Shown: positions 26,108-35,727, counted from the first letter of the stretch. The stretch is 64,000 nucleotides of DNA from Amphibacillus sp052055485 (GCF_052055485.1 NZ_CP197171.1:3534001-3598000); one strand, 5' to 3'. Translations and numbers: made by a program. The notes: a model not told the origin generated them from the letters alone.

Positions 26108-27292
26108 TCAACTCTCCCTCTCTACAACTACAGCAACACCTTGCCCTCCACCTATACATAAGGTTGCTAATCCTCTTTGTGCTTTTTGCTTCTGCATTTC
26201 ATGAATTAAAGTGACTAAAATTCGTGTACCACTCGCTCCTATAGGGTGACCTAAGGCAATCGCTCCACCGTTGACATTGACAATATCAGTATTAAAGTTC
26301 AACTCTCGAATAACACTTAATGCTTGTGAAGCAAACGCTTCATTTGCTTCAATTAAATCAATATCTTTAACTGCATACCCTGTTTTTCTTAATACATTTT
26401 TGGTAGCTGGAATTGGTCCTGTTCCCATGACCTCAGGTTCAACCCCTCCAGAAGCATAGCCTTTAAGAGTAACTAATATTTCCATTCCCAATGCTTCAGC
26501 CTTTTCTCGACTCATTAAAATAAGCACGGCAGCACCATCATTAATGCCTGAGGAATTCCCTGCTGTAACCGTCCCATTCTTCTCAAATACAGGTTTTAAA
26601 TCGCTTAATAACTCGACTGTCATTCCGGCTCTTGGAAATTCATCAGTATCAACAATAATTGGATTCCCTTTACGTTGGGGAACAGTTATAGGTACAATTT
26701 CGTTTTTAAATTTTCCATCTTTAATAGCTTTTTCTGCTCGATTTTGGCTCATAGTTGCTAGTTTATCTTGTTCTTCCCGAGAGAAGTTATATTTTTTAGC
26801 AATATTTTCAGCTGTTACACCCATATGATAATTATTAAAGGCATCCATTAAACCATCAGAAAGCATTGAATCTACAAGTTCAGCATTTCCCATTTTCTTA
26901 CCTTTTCGGCTCTCCATTAATACATGTGGCGATTGCGACATATTTTCAGTTCCCCCTGCAATAACAACATCATTATCTCCCACAAGAATTGACTGAGCCG
27001 CCAAAGTAACCGTTTTCAATCCTGAACCACACACTTTATTAACTGTAAAGGCAGGGGTTGTTTTTGGGATATCTGAATTGACCAAAACTTGTCTAGCTAC
27101 ATTTTGACCAAGTCCAGCACTGAGTACATTCCCAAAAATTAATTCATCTACCTCAGAAGGGGCTAATGAAATGCTGCTCATCGCCTCTTTAACTACGGTT
27201 GTTCCTAATTCAACAGCTGAAACATTATTAAAAGCTCCTAAAAAAGAACCTATTGGAGTTCTTAGAGCTTGAACAACTACAACTTCTCTCAT
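26108..27292 (-). CDS. Acetyl-CoA C-acetyltransferase (thiolase)
   Basis: A 394-aa thiolase. The acyl-accepting cysteine is in VNKVCGSGLKT (about residue 88), the histidine in NGGAIALGHPIGASGTR and the second cysteine in LCIGGGQG. In this context it would split acetoacetyl-CoA to two acetyl-CoA. ATG 27292 follows GGGAGG by seven bases; the GTG 15 bases earlier overlaps that site. First gene of the cluster, with a cre-like site upstream. Confidence 0.94.
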   Translation of the reverse strand: MREVVVVQALRTPIGSFLGAFNNVSAVELGTTVVKEAMSSISLAPSEVDELIFGNVLSAGLGQNVARQVLVNSDIPKTTPAFTVNKVCGSGLKTVTLAAQSILVGDNDVVIAGGTENMSQSPHVLMESRKGKKMGNAELVDSMLSDGLMDAFNNYHMGVTAENIAKKYNFSREEQDKLATMSQNRAEKAIKDGKFKNEIVPITVPQRKGNPIIVDTDEFPRAGMTVELLSDLKPVFEKNGTVTAGNSSGINDGAAVLILMSREKAEALGMEILVTLKGYASGGVEPEVMGTGPIPATKNVLRKTGYAVKDIDLIEANEAFASQALSVIRELNFNTDIVNVNGGAIALGHPIGASGTRILVTLIHEMQKQKAQRGLATLCIGGGQGVAVVVERES

Positions 27293-27696
27293 TCCTATTC
27301 CTCCCACTCATAATATTTATTTTATTTAAATAGGGTAAGCGCTTACTTTTATATTTTAAAGCCATCTAAATATAATGTCTAAGACCATTATGTTATAATT
27401 GGTATAACTATTTTTCATACCTATAGTTTTTAAATTACAAATCTCTGTATCTCAAAGTGAAAATGAACATACAAATTAATAAAGATACGAGTGATTATTA
27501 ATTTTCTAGACAAAGGGGCTTTATTACTATAAAGGAGGAATTTGTTAAGAAGTCACAACATATTGACTCCTAATTATTTAGTATTGATCCCCTTATTCAA
27601 AGGACAAAAGATCTTTAAATGATACATTAGATTCGCTGTACTAATACAATTCAAAAAGATAGTTAGCAAGCTAATCAAAATATTCAGAGGTGCAAA
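27293..27696. promoter_or_regulatory. Divergent control region between thiolase cluster and LysR gene
   Basis: No gene. It contains a cre-like palindrome at 27335-27346. AAAGGAGG near 27531 is followed by a short TTG-initiated frame (LLRSHNILTPN...) that I cannot support as a gene. LysR boxes (T-N11-A) are expected here but too degenerate to fix by eye. Confidence 0.4.
27335..27346. promoter_or_regulatory. Candidate cre (CcpA) site
   Basis: GTAAGCGCTTAC, a perfect 12-base palindrome in G-GTAAGCGCTTAC-TT, matches most of the CcpA cre consensus. It is 43 bases before the thiolase ATG, so catabolite repression of the cluster is likely. Confidence 0.55.
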
Positions 27697-28602
27697 ATGA
27701 AGATCAGGGAATTAAATTATATCGTTGTCATTATAGAAAATGGGTTTAACTTATCAAAAGCTTCAGATAAAATCCATATTTCGCAACCTGCTTTAAGTAA
27801 AAGCATTAAAACAATAGAACAAGAAAATGACATTTCAATTTTTGAAAGAGCAAAAGGTAGATTAGTAGGTTTGACAAATGCAGGAGAGATTCTTTATTCT
27901 TATGCTAAAAAAATTTTGGGGTTATATGATGATTTAATTAAAGACATTCGTGAGGAATCAGAGGTAATGAGAGGTTCAATTGAAATAGGTATCCCACCCC
28001 TAGTAAATTCGGTTGTTTTTCCCGAAGTATTACCAGAGTTATTTCGTTCAAACTCCAATATTTATTTTAAAATAACAGAATTAGGTTCTCAAGAATTAAA
28101 AAAGGAATTTCTTGTGGAAGAAGTTCCTATCGCTATATTATTAGAACCGACTGACTTTCATAATGGTAGCATTGAAGAAGTGAATATTGCTAACGCTGAA
28201 ATGGCAGCTTTTATGAGTCAAAATAATCCATTAGCAACCAAAACCATTTTAACGTGGAAGGACTTTGAGAACACGTCTATCTCAATGTTTACCGATTCAT
28301 TTATGATTTATCATCAGGTTAAAAATAAATTGGATCAGCAAAACTTAAAATATAAGGTTGGTTTCCAATCTTCTACCTGGGATTTATTATTAAGTTCAAC
28401 TAAGTATTCAAATTTGATTACTATTTTACCAACATCCGTTTCCCAAGTTGCGATCATGGATAACTTGCAGATGGTTCCAATAAAAAAACCTTTATACTGG
28501 CGCGTAAACATTTGTAGAAAAAAGAAATCTTATTATAATAAAATCGAGGACTATGTTTTTAAATATCTAGTTAATTATTTTAACGAACACAACCTTACAT
28601 AA
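27697..28602 (+). CDS. LysR-family transcriptional regulator
   Basis: A 301-aa regulator. The N-terminal HTH spans about residues 15-45 (LSKASDKIHISQPALSKSIKTIEQ), followed by a linker helix and a periplasmic-binding-type effector domain from about residue 90. It is divergent from the thiolase-cyclase cluster and is its probable activator. The inducer is unknown. Confidence 0.92.
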   Translation: MKIRELNYIVVIIENGFNLSKASDKIHISQPALSKSIKTIEQENDISIFERAKGRLVGLTNAGEILYSYAKKILGLYDDLIKDIREESEVMRGSIEIGIPPLVNSVVFPEVLPELFRSNSNIYFKITELGSQELKKEFLVEEVPIAILLEPTDFHNGSIEEVNIANAEMAAFMSQNNPLATKTILTWKDFENTSISMFTDSFMIYHQVKNKLDQQNLKYKVGFQSSTWDLLLSSTKYSNLITILPTSVSQVAIMDNLQMVPIKKPLYWRVNICRKKKSYYNKIEDYVFKYLVNYFNEHNLT

Positions 28603-28656
28603 TTCTCCTTATTCAAATTCTTTAGATGACACTTTATCAAGGACAGCAAAATAAAT

Positions 28657-28696
28657 AAGATCACATTTGCTCGTATAAGCAATGTGATCTTGTTTA
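28657..28696. terminator. Bidirectional terminator between lysR and trxA
   Basis: AAGATCACATT(T)GCT / AGCAATGTGATCTT with a short loop; T-rich on both sides. Confidence 0.75.
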
Positions 28697-28697
28697 A

Positions 28698-29012
28698 TTA
28701 TGCATGTTGATTAATGCGGGCTTCAAGAGCTTCTTTAGGTTGAAAACCAACCACTTGGTCAACAACTTCTCCATCTTTAAAAAAGAGTAGTGTTGGGATA
28801 CTCATCACACCAAATTTCCCAGCCGTTTCTTGATTATCATCAACATTTAGTTTAACAATTTTTACTTTATCATTCATTTCATCTGCAAGTTCTTCTAAAA
28901 TGGGTCCAATCATTTTACATGGACCACACCAAGGCGCCCAAAAGTCTGCTAGAACTAAACCTGAACCCGTATCTTTTGAAAAGCTTGCATCTGATGTATT
29001 GACAATTGCCAT
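28698..29012 (-). CDS. trxA: Thioredoxin
   Basis: A 104-aa thioredoxin with the active site WAPWCGPCK (residues about 26-34) and the cis-proline in MSIPTLLFF. General cytoplasmic disulfide reductase. In B. subtilis it is flanked by uvrC and etfA; here the catabolic cluster lies between it and uvrC, and mutS2 follows on the other side. Confidence 0.97.
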   Translation of the reverse strand: MAIVNTSDASFSKDTGSGLVLADFWAPWCGPCKMIGPILEELADEMNDKVKIVKLNVDDNQETAGKFGVMSIPTLLFFKDGEVVDQVVGFQPKEALEARINQHA

Positions 29013-29184
29013 TCTAAATTCCTCCTCAAAAATATAGCTTTAACTTTCTTAGTTGCTAGTATACCACCTAGGGCATTCGATGGCTAGTAGTCTGCTCATC
29101 CGTAGTATTCCCACTGTTTAACCATTGATACAAGTGACTTTGACTCGAGTTTCACATCTACATCCTAGGTCATCAACCCACTTT

Positions 29185-31539
29185 TTATTTCAATTCAAAA
29201 ATAGTTACCCCGCTTCCACCTTCGTTCATTCCTCCAGATTTTGTATTTAAAATCTGTCGATGTCGTTTGGCGAATTCTTGTACTCCTTTTCGTAAGGCAC
29301 CTGTTCCTTTACCATGTATAATAGTCACACGCGGATAACCTGCCAAAATGGCATCATCAATATATTTTTCTAAATCTTGTAAGGCATCCTCGTAGCGTTC
29401 GCCCCGAAGATCTAATTCTGTTTTTACATGGTAATTAGAACCTTTCACCGTTGCAAGGGGTTGTTCAATAATTGGATTTTCTCGCTTAAGCAAGCGCAAA
29501 TCCTTTTTCTTCACTTTCATTTTCATAACGCCTACCTGAACCTGAATGTCATTGTCATCAACGAGATCAATAATCGTTCCTGTTTGATTAAGTGACAACA
29601 CCTTAACTTCATCACCCACTTCGAATGATTGATCTGAGTGACTTTGTTCAACTGACTTCGATTGTTCTTCTTTGCGTGCTAAGTCAGGCTGCGCCTGATC
29701 CAAGCGTTTTCTAGCTTCAATCCATTCATGTTCTTTTAAAGCCGTTTCATGTTTCATCTCACGAATCGAGGCAACAATATCCTCCGCTTCTTGACGAGCT
29801 TTTTCAAGAGCTTTTTGCGCCTTGTCTTCTGCCTTTTGATATAAAAGCTCTCGTTCTCGGTCAAATTTTTCCCATTCTTTTGCAAGTTGATCGCGTAAGG
29901 TTTCTGCTTCTAGTAATGTCTGTTCAGCATCATCATAGTTTTGTTCTGCTTGACGTCGTGCTGTATCCAGAGATTCAATCATATGTTCAACACTTTTAGT
30001 ATCTGTCCCAATCAATTGTTTAGCTGCACCGATCAAATCATCTTCTAGTCCCAGTCTTCGGGATATTTCAAATGCATTACTTCGTCCGGGCACACCAATC
30101 AACAATCGATAGGTTGGCTGTAACGTTTGAACATCAAATTCAACCGAGGCATTGACTACACCCGCACGATTATAACCGTATGCCTTTAATTCTGGATAGT
30201 GTGTCGTTGCAATAATTCTAGCCTGTCTTTTGACCACATCATCTAAGATTGCCATCGCTAAGGCAGCTCCTTCTTGCGGATCAGTCCCAGCACCTAGCTC
30301 ATCAAAGAGAACTAATGATTTATGATTGATTTGCTTCAAAATTTCAACAATATTGGTCATATGTGATGAAAATGTACTTAAACTTTGTTCGATCGATTGT
30401 TCATCACCAATATCAGCAAAAACTTCTTCAAATACGGCTAATCGACAACCATCTAAAGCGGGCACTTGTAGCCCGGATTGTGCCATTAGGGTACACAAGC
30501 CAACGAGTTTTAAAGTGACGGTTTTTCCGCCGGTATTCGGACCTGTAATAACAATGGCGTGATAGTCTTCACCCAACAAAATATCATTGGCAACAACCTC
30601 ATCCTCATGTAGTAACGGGTGGCGCGCCTGTTTCATTTCAATAATTCCTTCATCATTCATTGCAGGCATAGCCGCCTTCATTGACTGCCCCAGTTTGGCA
30701 CGGGCAAAGATAAAGTCTAAACTTGTCAATTGTTTAATATTAATCAAAAGATAGCTATGATTGTCTGCAATCTTTTCAGATAACTGTCGTAAAATGCGTT
30801 CAATTTCGGTTTTTTCTTCAACTTTAGCTTCAGACAAAACATTATTAATTTCAACGACAGCCTGTGGCTCCATAAAAAGTGTCTGCCCCGAAGAGGATTG
30901 GTCATGGACAATACCACCAACGGCTCCTCGATACTCTTGTTTAACAGGTAATACATAACGATCATTTCGAATCGTCACAATCGCATCCGAAAGCATTTTA
31001 CTTTTTGATTTCGTATAGCTTTCTAATCGATCACGAATACGACTTTCACTGGTACGAATTTTTGTCCGAATTGAGCGGAGCTTGTTTGATGCACCGTCCA
31101 TTACATGACCATGTGAATCAATACAATTTCTAATTTCTCGCTCTAAGTGATTCAGTGGCTCAATCTCTGCCACAAGTTCTCTAATCACTGGAATTGTTAA
31201 TTCTTCATCATCAATGTTTTCGATAAAATGCCGCAACTGCTTACCACCATAAATCGTATCGGCAATTTGTAAGGACTCATGCGCATTCAAGGTACCGCCA
31301 ATTTCCACACGCTTTAAACTCGGTTTGATATCTGTTATGCCACCAAATGGAACATGACCATAAAGTCGAATAATTTGACTGGCTTGGTCGGTTTCAACTT
31401 GTAATTGTTCAACAACTGCTAATTCAGTCTCAGGTTTAATCTGTCTAGCTCTTTCTTTACCTAGTGAAGAGGCAGCTTGATTAACTAATTGCTCAATAAT
31501 TTTATCAAAATCTAAAATTTGATAAATCCGTTCATTCAT
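29185..31539 (-). CDS. mutS2: Endonuclease MutS2
   Basis: A 784-aa MutS-family ATPase: Walker A TGPNTGGKT (about residue 335), DELGAGTDPQEG Walker B, a long coiled-coil from about 515 to 620 and a C-terminal Smr nuclease domain (LDLRGERYEDAL; IIHGKGTGALRKGV). No mismatch-recognition domain. B. subtilis MutS2 acts on colliding ribosomes and on recombination intermediates. ATG 31539 follows AGGTGA; it overlaps the polX stop region. Confidence 0.95.
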   Translation of the reverse strand: MNERIYQILDFDKIIEQLVNQAASSLGKERARQIKPETELAVVEQLQVETDQASQIIRLYGHVPFGGITDIKPSLKRVEIGGTLNAHESLQIADTIYGGKQLRHFIENIDDEELTIPVIRELVAEIEPLNHLEREIRNCIDSHGHVMDGASNKLRSIRTKIRTSESRIRDRLESYTKSKSKMLSDAIVTIRNDRYVLPVKQEYRGAVGGIVHDQSSSGQTLFMEPQAVVEINNVLSEAKVEEKTEIERILRQLSEKIADNHSYLLINIKQLTSLDFIFARAKLGQSMKAAMPAMNDEGIIEMKQARHPLLHEDEVVANDILLGEDYHAIVITGPNTGGKTVTLKLVGLCTLMAQSGLQVPALDGCRLAVFEEVFADIGDEQSIEQSLSTFSSHMTNIVEILKQINHKSLVLFDELGAGTDPQEGAALAMAILDDVVKRQARIIATTHYPELKAYGYNRAGVVNASVEFDVQTLQPTYRLLIGVPGRSNAFEISRRLGLEDDLIGAAKQLIGTDTKSVEHMIESLDTARRQAEQNYDDAEQTLLEAETLRDQLAKEWEKFDRERELLYQKAEDKAQKALEKARQEAEDIVASIREMKHETALKEHEWIEARKRLDQAQPDLARKEEQSKSVEQSHSDQSFEVGDEVKVLSLNQTGTIIDLVDDNDIQVQVGVMKMKVKKKDLRLLKRENPIIEQPLATVKGSNYHVKTELDLRGERYEDALQDLEKYIDDAILAGYPRVTIIHGKGTGALRKGVQEFAKRHRQILNTKSGGMNEGGSGVTIFELK

Positions 31540-31544
31540 TTTGA

Positions 31545-33272
31545 TCACCTATTTTCTTTTTCGCTAAAGAAGGTTTGTAGTTTATCTAATGACCAAGTGT
31601 TGACGACTGTTTCAAGTCTTAACCAGCCGCGTCTTGCAACTTGAACACCTTCTCTCATAAAATTTAAGGTTTCTTTATTATGTGCATCCGTATTAATCGC
31701 TATTTTGATACCTTTTTCTTGTGCCTTCTTAACCCATTCAGCTGATAAATCAAATCTTTTGGGATTAGCATTTAACTCTAAGATCGTATTCGTTTCTTTC
31801 GCTTTATCCATTAACCGTTCTAAATTTACACGATAACCCTTACGCTTACCAATGATTCTTCCAGTCGGATGAGCAATCAGTTTTACAGATGGATTCTCCA
31901 TCGCCTGAATTAAACGATTCATGATTTCTTCTTCTGATTGATTAAAGCTAGAATGAATCGCTCCGATTACAAAGTCCAATTCTTGCAAAAATTCATTGTC
32001 AAAATCTAAACGACCATCAGGTAAAATATCCATCTCAACACCTGTTAAAATCGTTATCTCAGGATATACCTGACGTAGCCGTTCAATTTCTACTCTTTGT
32101 TTACGAAGCCGTGTTTCATTAAGACCATTTGCCACTCGCAAAAATTTTGAATGGTCTGTGATTGCTATATATTCATATTTCTTTTCGAGAGCAAACTGAA
32201 CCATTTCCTCGATCGATTGTGCACCATCACTCCAAGTGGTGTGCATGTGTAAATCACCTTTTATTTGATTTCCCGTGACAAGTGAGACATGATCTTCAAA
32301 CGCCTCTATTTCCCCTTGGGCTTCTCGTAATACTGGTGGAATATAATTCAAACCAAAATGCTTGAAAAAGGCTGCTTCCGTTTCAAAGGTCGTTACTTTT
32401 CCTGATTCTAAATGTTCAACCCCATATTCACTTATCTTTTCGCCTTGTTGTTTAGCTCGCTTCCTTATCGCTACGTTGTGATCCTTAGATCCAGTAAAAT
32501 GATGTAAGGTTGTTGGAAATTGCAGATCTGTTACAATGCGAAAATCAACTGAAACATCATATTTATCAGTAATTACAATCGATATTTTAGTCCCACCGGC
32601 AGAAATAACTTCCTTTATTCCAGATATAGCTAATAAAGCTTCTTTAACCACTTCTGGTTGCTCTGTTGCAATGATAAAATCAAGATCTTTAATCGTTTCA
32701 CGCATTCTCCGCATACTTCCTGCAATAGAAAAGCGTTGAATTTCATCGATAGTTTCAAGATAAGCTTCAATTTTCTTTACTAATGGGAGCATATCATCAA
32801 TAGGTAGCCGTTCTGGTCGAACGCCAGCTTCTTTAATCGCCTTCAATATGTTTTCTTCAGTTTTTTTGCCAAAACCTTTTAAAGCAGAAACTTCACCCAT
32901 TTCACATGCTTTTTTTAAACTCGTTTGATCAACAACCCCCAGCTCTTGATAGAGTCGTGCTAGTTTTTTTCCACCTAAACTAGGCAAATCAAGGAGTGGA
33001 ATTAATCCCTTTGGTACATCAGCTTCAAGTTCTAATAATATATTTGACACACCATCTTGAATATACTGGTAAATAATTTCAGCGGTTCCTTTACCAATTC
33101 CTTTTATTTTAGTAAAATCATCTATTTCACTTAAAGCCCGCTCATCTATTTCAAGTGCTTGAGCTGCTTTTCGATAAGCAGAGATTCGAAATGGATTTTC
33201 TCCTTTTAACTCTAAATAAGTAGCGATTTGCTCTAATAACTGAATAATATCTTTTTTATTAACCTTATTCAT
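31545..33272 (-). CDS. polX: DNA polymerase/3'-5' exonuclease PolX
   Basis: A 575-aa enzyme. An N-terminal helix-hairpin-helix and 8-kDa region (KGIGKGTAEIIYQYIQDG; LGGKKLARLY) precedes the family X polymerase (GSMRRMRETIKDLDFII, the DxD metal site) and a C-terminal PHP domain (DLHMHTTWSDGAQ; AITDHSK) that gives 3'-5' exonuclease and AP endonuclease activity. ATG 33272 (MNKVNKKDI) is seven bases after GGAGGA. Base-excision repair role. Its stop overlaps the mutS2 ribosome-binding region. Confidence 0.95.
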   Translation of the reverse strand: MNKVNKKDIIQLLEQIATYLELKGENPFRISAYRKAAQALEIDERALSEIDDFTKIKGIGKGTAEIIYQYIQDGVSNILLELEADVPKGLIPLLDLPSLGGKKLARLYQELGVVDQTSLKKACEMGEVSALKGFGKKTEENILKAIKEAGVRPERLPIDDMLPLVKKIEAYLETIDEIQRFSIAGSMRRMRETIKDLDFIIATEQPEVVKEALLAISGIKEVISAGGTKISIVITDKYDVSVDFRIVTDLQFPTTLHHFTGSKDHNVAIRKRAKQQGEKISEYGVEHLESGKVTTFETEAAFFKHFGLNYIPPVLREAQGEIEAFEDHVSLVTGNQIKGDLHMHTTWSDGAQSIEEMVQFALEKKYEYIAITDHSKFLRVANGLNETRLRKQRVEIERLRQVYPEITILTGVEMDILPDGRLDFDNEFLQELDFVIGAIHSSFNQSEEEIMNRLIQAMENPSVKLIAHPTGRIIGKRKGYRVNLERLMDKAKETNTILELNANPKRFDLSAEWVKKAQEKGIKIAINTDAHNKETLNFMREGVQVARRGWLRLETVVNTWSLDKLQTFFSEKENR

Positions 33273-33288
33273 GTCCATTCCTCCATCT

Positions 33289-33420
33289 TTAGCTATCATT
33301 TTTAGAAATACCCATATTCGCTTGTTCATTACTTGCAAACAAATAGCCCGGTTTTTTCCATTTCAACATAACATGGGGAATTTTAGTCGACCATCCTTTG
33401 AATGTATCAATCTTCCCCAT
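33289..33420 (-). CDS. Possible 43-aa protein upstream of polX
   Basis: A minus-strand frame from ATG 33420 (MGKIDTFKGWSTKIPHVML ... ISKNDS) ends 16 bases before the polX start. The frame stays open about 17 codons upstream of the ATG. There is no good ribosome-binding site, so it may be the end of a decayed gene rather than a real small protein. I do not recognise it. Confidence 0.25.
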   Translation of the reverse strand: MGKIDTFKGWSTKIPHVMLKWKKPGYLFASNEQANMGISKNDS

Positions 33421-33483
33421 GAATATTTCAACTATGCCAAACCCAATGCTTAGATGAAATGCCCTGTTTTTCTAAAATTGAAT

Positions 33484-33516
33484 GAAAAACCCTTGCATTC
33501 GTGATGACAAGGGTTA
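33484..33516 (-). terminator. Terminator of zapA-cvpA
   Basis: AACCCTTG / CAAGGGTT with a 12-base loop; TTTTTC follows on the minus strand at the cvpA-like stop. Confidence 0.75.
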
Positions 33517-34056
33517 GCTGTTAATAATATGTTCAAACCATAGCGATTTAATCTGTTCGGAAAATACAGGGGTTTGTTCAATTATAAATCTAGCTATGCT
33601 TGAGCCTTCCAATAATGATTGAACTTGGCTGATTGGTAACAAAGAAGCGACAAATATGATAATAAATAAGATTAAATATTGTTCAATAAAACCAAATATG
33701 GCGCCTAGAACTCCATTAACCATATTTAAAATGGGGAGATCCGCAACGAAATCTAACATTGAACTAATAATACTCGTAATCACTTTTGTTCCAAAGAAAA
33801 GTATGGCGAAGGCAATCATATTATAATAAGCATTTTCAAGTAAGAGCGTTTCACTAAAAAATGCCCAATCTTCTGCCAACAGACGTGGATAAGGAATCAG
33901 CATTTCTAAATGAACTGCTAAACTGCTATAAAAGTAAACAGCAACAAAGAAAGCAATAAAAAATCCGATAAAGTGAAATACTTGCAAAATAAACCCTCGT
34001 TTTAGCCCGCGGAAGATCCCTAACACAAGTAATCCTAATATAATAATATCTAACAT
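33514..34056 (-). CDS. CvpA-family membrane protein (YshB)
   Basis: A 180-aa integral membrane protein with four or five hydrophobic segments (LDIIILGLLVLGIFRG; FIGFFIAFFVAVYFY; AFAILFFGTKVITSIISSML; LFIIIFVASLLP). Homologous to CvpA, linked in enterobacteria to colicin V release and envelope homeostasis; role in bacilli unknown. Four bases after zapA, so co-transcribed. Confidence 0.88.
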   Translation of the reverse strand: MLDIIILGLLVLGIFRGLKRGFILQVFHFIGFFIAFFVAVYFYSSLAVHLEMLIPYPRLLAEDWAFFSETLLLENAYYNMIAFAILFFGTKVITSIISSMLDFVADLPILNMVNGVLGAIFGFIEQYLILFIIIFVASLLPISQVQSLLEGSSIARFIIEQTPVFSEQIKSLWFEHIINS

Positions 34057-34060
34057 GATT

Positions 34061-34324
34061 CTATAAATCCTCTTTCTCTTCTATTTTTTTAAGTAACAGA
34101 TCATAGTCATCTTTTAATTTCAAATAATCATTCACTGTATTAACAGCCGTTAGAACAGCTAGTCGTGTCGTATCTAAACTCTTATTTGCTTGATGAATTT
34201 CATTCATTTTGTCATCGACTATACTAGCAACCAGACGTGTATGATGAACATTTTCATCTCCAATAATTGTATACGTCTTTCCATATATATCAACGGTTGT
34301 CCGTGTTTTTTTCGTATGGGACAC
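34061..34324 (-). CDS. zapA: Cell division protein ZapA
   Basis: An 87-aa protein with the ZapA N-terminal fold (RTTVDIYGKTYTIIGDENVHHTRLVASIVDDKM) and a C-terminal coiled coil (about residues 55-87). It bundles FtsZ filaments at midcell. Divergent from rnhC as in B. subtilis. Confidence 0.93.
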   Translation of the reverse strand: MSHTKKTRTTVDIYGKTYTIIGDENVHHTRLVASIVDDKMNEIHQANKSLDTTRLAVLTAVNTVNDYLKLKDDYDLLLKKIEEKEDL

Positions 34325-34504
34325 ACTAATTCCCCCTTCTATTGAATCCTAATCTTTATCTTAACACGAACAACTTATTTAGGAAACTATTCTATTCAAT
34401 GTTTATTTGATATAATAGAATCAAATTTCAATTGATTTGTTTCGATTTCTTACCATGAGACCATACTGTCAGTCAACACCAAATAATCTTTAAAAGGAGA
34501 GCTT

Positions 34505-35437
34505 ATGGGACAAATTGTACGTCAAGTATCTGATCAAACTTTATTAAAAATGAAAGAAACTTACCAACCCATACTAAGAGCAACACCACCAGGAGCTCTT
34601 TTTTCTGCTAAAACAAATGATACGACTATTACAGCTTATAAATCGGGAAAAGTCCTTTTTCAAGGCAAAACACCAGAAATTGAAGCTGATAAATGGGACG
34701 GAGCAACCGTCAATAAAAAGCAAGCTCAAACCACAGCTAAATCTGAGCATAAATATCATCCTGAATCAAGTCTTTTTACTCGTTCATTAATTGGTTCTGA
34801 TGAAGCTGGAACCGGTGATTATTTCGGACCCATAACAGTAACCGCCGCTTATGTTAAAAGTGACCAGATTGCTCTGCTCAAGGAACTCGGTGTCCGTGAT
34901 TCAAAAAATTTATCAGACCAATCGATTCAAAATATTGCTCAACAAATTTTATTATTAGATATCCCATATTCTTTGATGATTCTACATAACCCCAAGTATA
35001 ACCAACTGCAAAAAAAAGGTTGGACTCAGGGAAAAATGAAGACCATGTTACATGATGCTGCTATCAATAATCTGTTAGACAAAATCTCACCGGAAAAACC
35101 AGATGGTATCTTAATTGATCAGTTTTCTGAGCCTCATGTTTATATTAATCATTTAAAAAAAGAAAAGAAACAATTGCCTGAGTCGACTTATTTTATCACA
35201 AAAGCCGAAAGTCACTCGATTGCTGTTGCAACAGCTTCGATTATTGCACGAGCAAGTTTTGTTAAAGAAATGAAGCGGTTAAGTAAACAAGTTGGGTTAA
35301 CTTTGCCAAAAGGAGCTTCAGCGAAGGTTGACCAAGCAGCTAGTTATCTTATCCGCAAAAATAGCGAAGCATTCTTACACAACATTGCAAAGGTACATTT
35401 CGCAAATACAAAGAAAGCAGCCGCCTATCTTATATAA
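34505..35437 (+). CDS. rnhC: Ribonuclease HIII
   Basis: A 310-aa RNase H type 2 enzyme. After an N-terminal substrate-binding (TBP-like) domain, SDEAGTGDYFGPI gives the first catalytic residues (D-E) at about residue 98; later acidic residues lie in IDQFS and near AESHSIAVATASIIAR. It removes RNA from RNA/DNA hybrids. AAAGGAG precedes the ATG. Confidence 0.95.
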   Translation: MGQIVRQVSDQTLLKMKETYQPILRATPPGALFSAKTNDTTITAYKSGKVLFQGKTPEIEADKWDGATVNKKQAQTTAKSEHKYHPESSLFTRSLIGSDEAGTGDYFGPITVTAAYVKSDQIALLKELGVRDSKNLSDQSIQNIAQQILLLDIPYSLMILHNPKYNQLQKKGWTQGKMKTMLHDAAINNLLDKISPEKPDGILIDQFSEPHVYINHLKKEKKQLPESTYFITKAESHSIAVATASIIARASFVKEMKRLSKQVGLTLPKGASAKVDQAASYLIRKNSEAFLHNIAKVHFANTKKAAAYLI

Positions 35438-35544
35438 GCGGTTGCTTTTTAACTTATCATCACTAATTTTTGGTAAAATAGTCTATTTTAAGGAATTTTT
35501 ATTGTTTACGTCCAAAATTGTCACATTTTTAAAGAACAAGCAAA

Positions 35545-35727
35545 CTAGTTGGATAAAATAGAAACAATAATAAAGCCAAGAATAATTATGATGATTAATA
35601 ATCCAGTAGCTTTCCAACCAAAACTCCCCACTAGGTCAGCCAAGTTGCCACCGTGAATACTGCTGGAGGCATTTTTCAATTCTTCTTTTCTTTGACGCTC
35701 TCGCTTGGTCTCCGGTGTTTCACTCAT
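35545..35727 (-). CDS. DUF6366-type small membrane protein
   Basis: A 60-aa protein: charged N-terminus SETPETKRERQRKEELKNAS, then GNLADLVGSFGWKATG and a single transmembrane helix LLIIIIILGFIIVSI. This layout fits the DUF6366 family of bacilli. Function unknown. I chose ATG 35727 (MSETPE) over the in-frame GTG two codons earlier; AAGGGG precedes. Confidence 0.75.
   Translation of the reverse strand: MSETPETKRERQRKEELKNASSSIHGGNLADLVGSFGWKATGLLIIIIILGFIIVSILSN

Noticed and set aside
27531..27622. Short ORF after AAAGGAGG between thiolase and LysR genes
   Set aside because: Starts with TTG, about 25 codons, no recognisable sequence; kept only as a remark in the intergenic entry.
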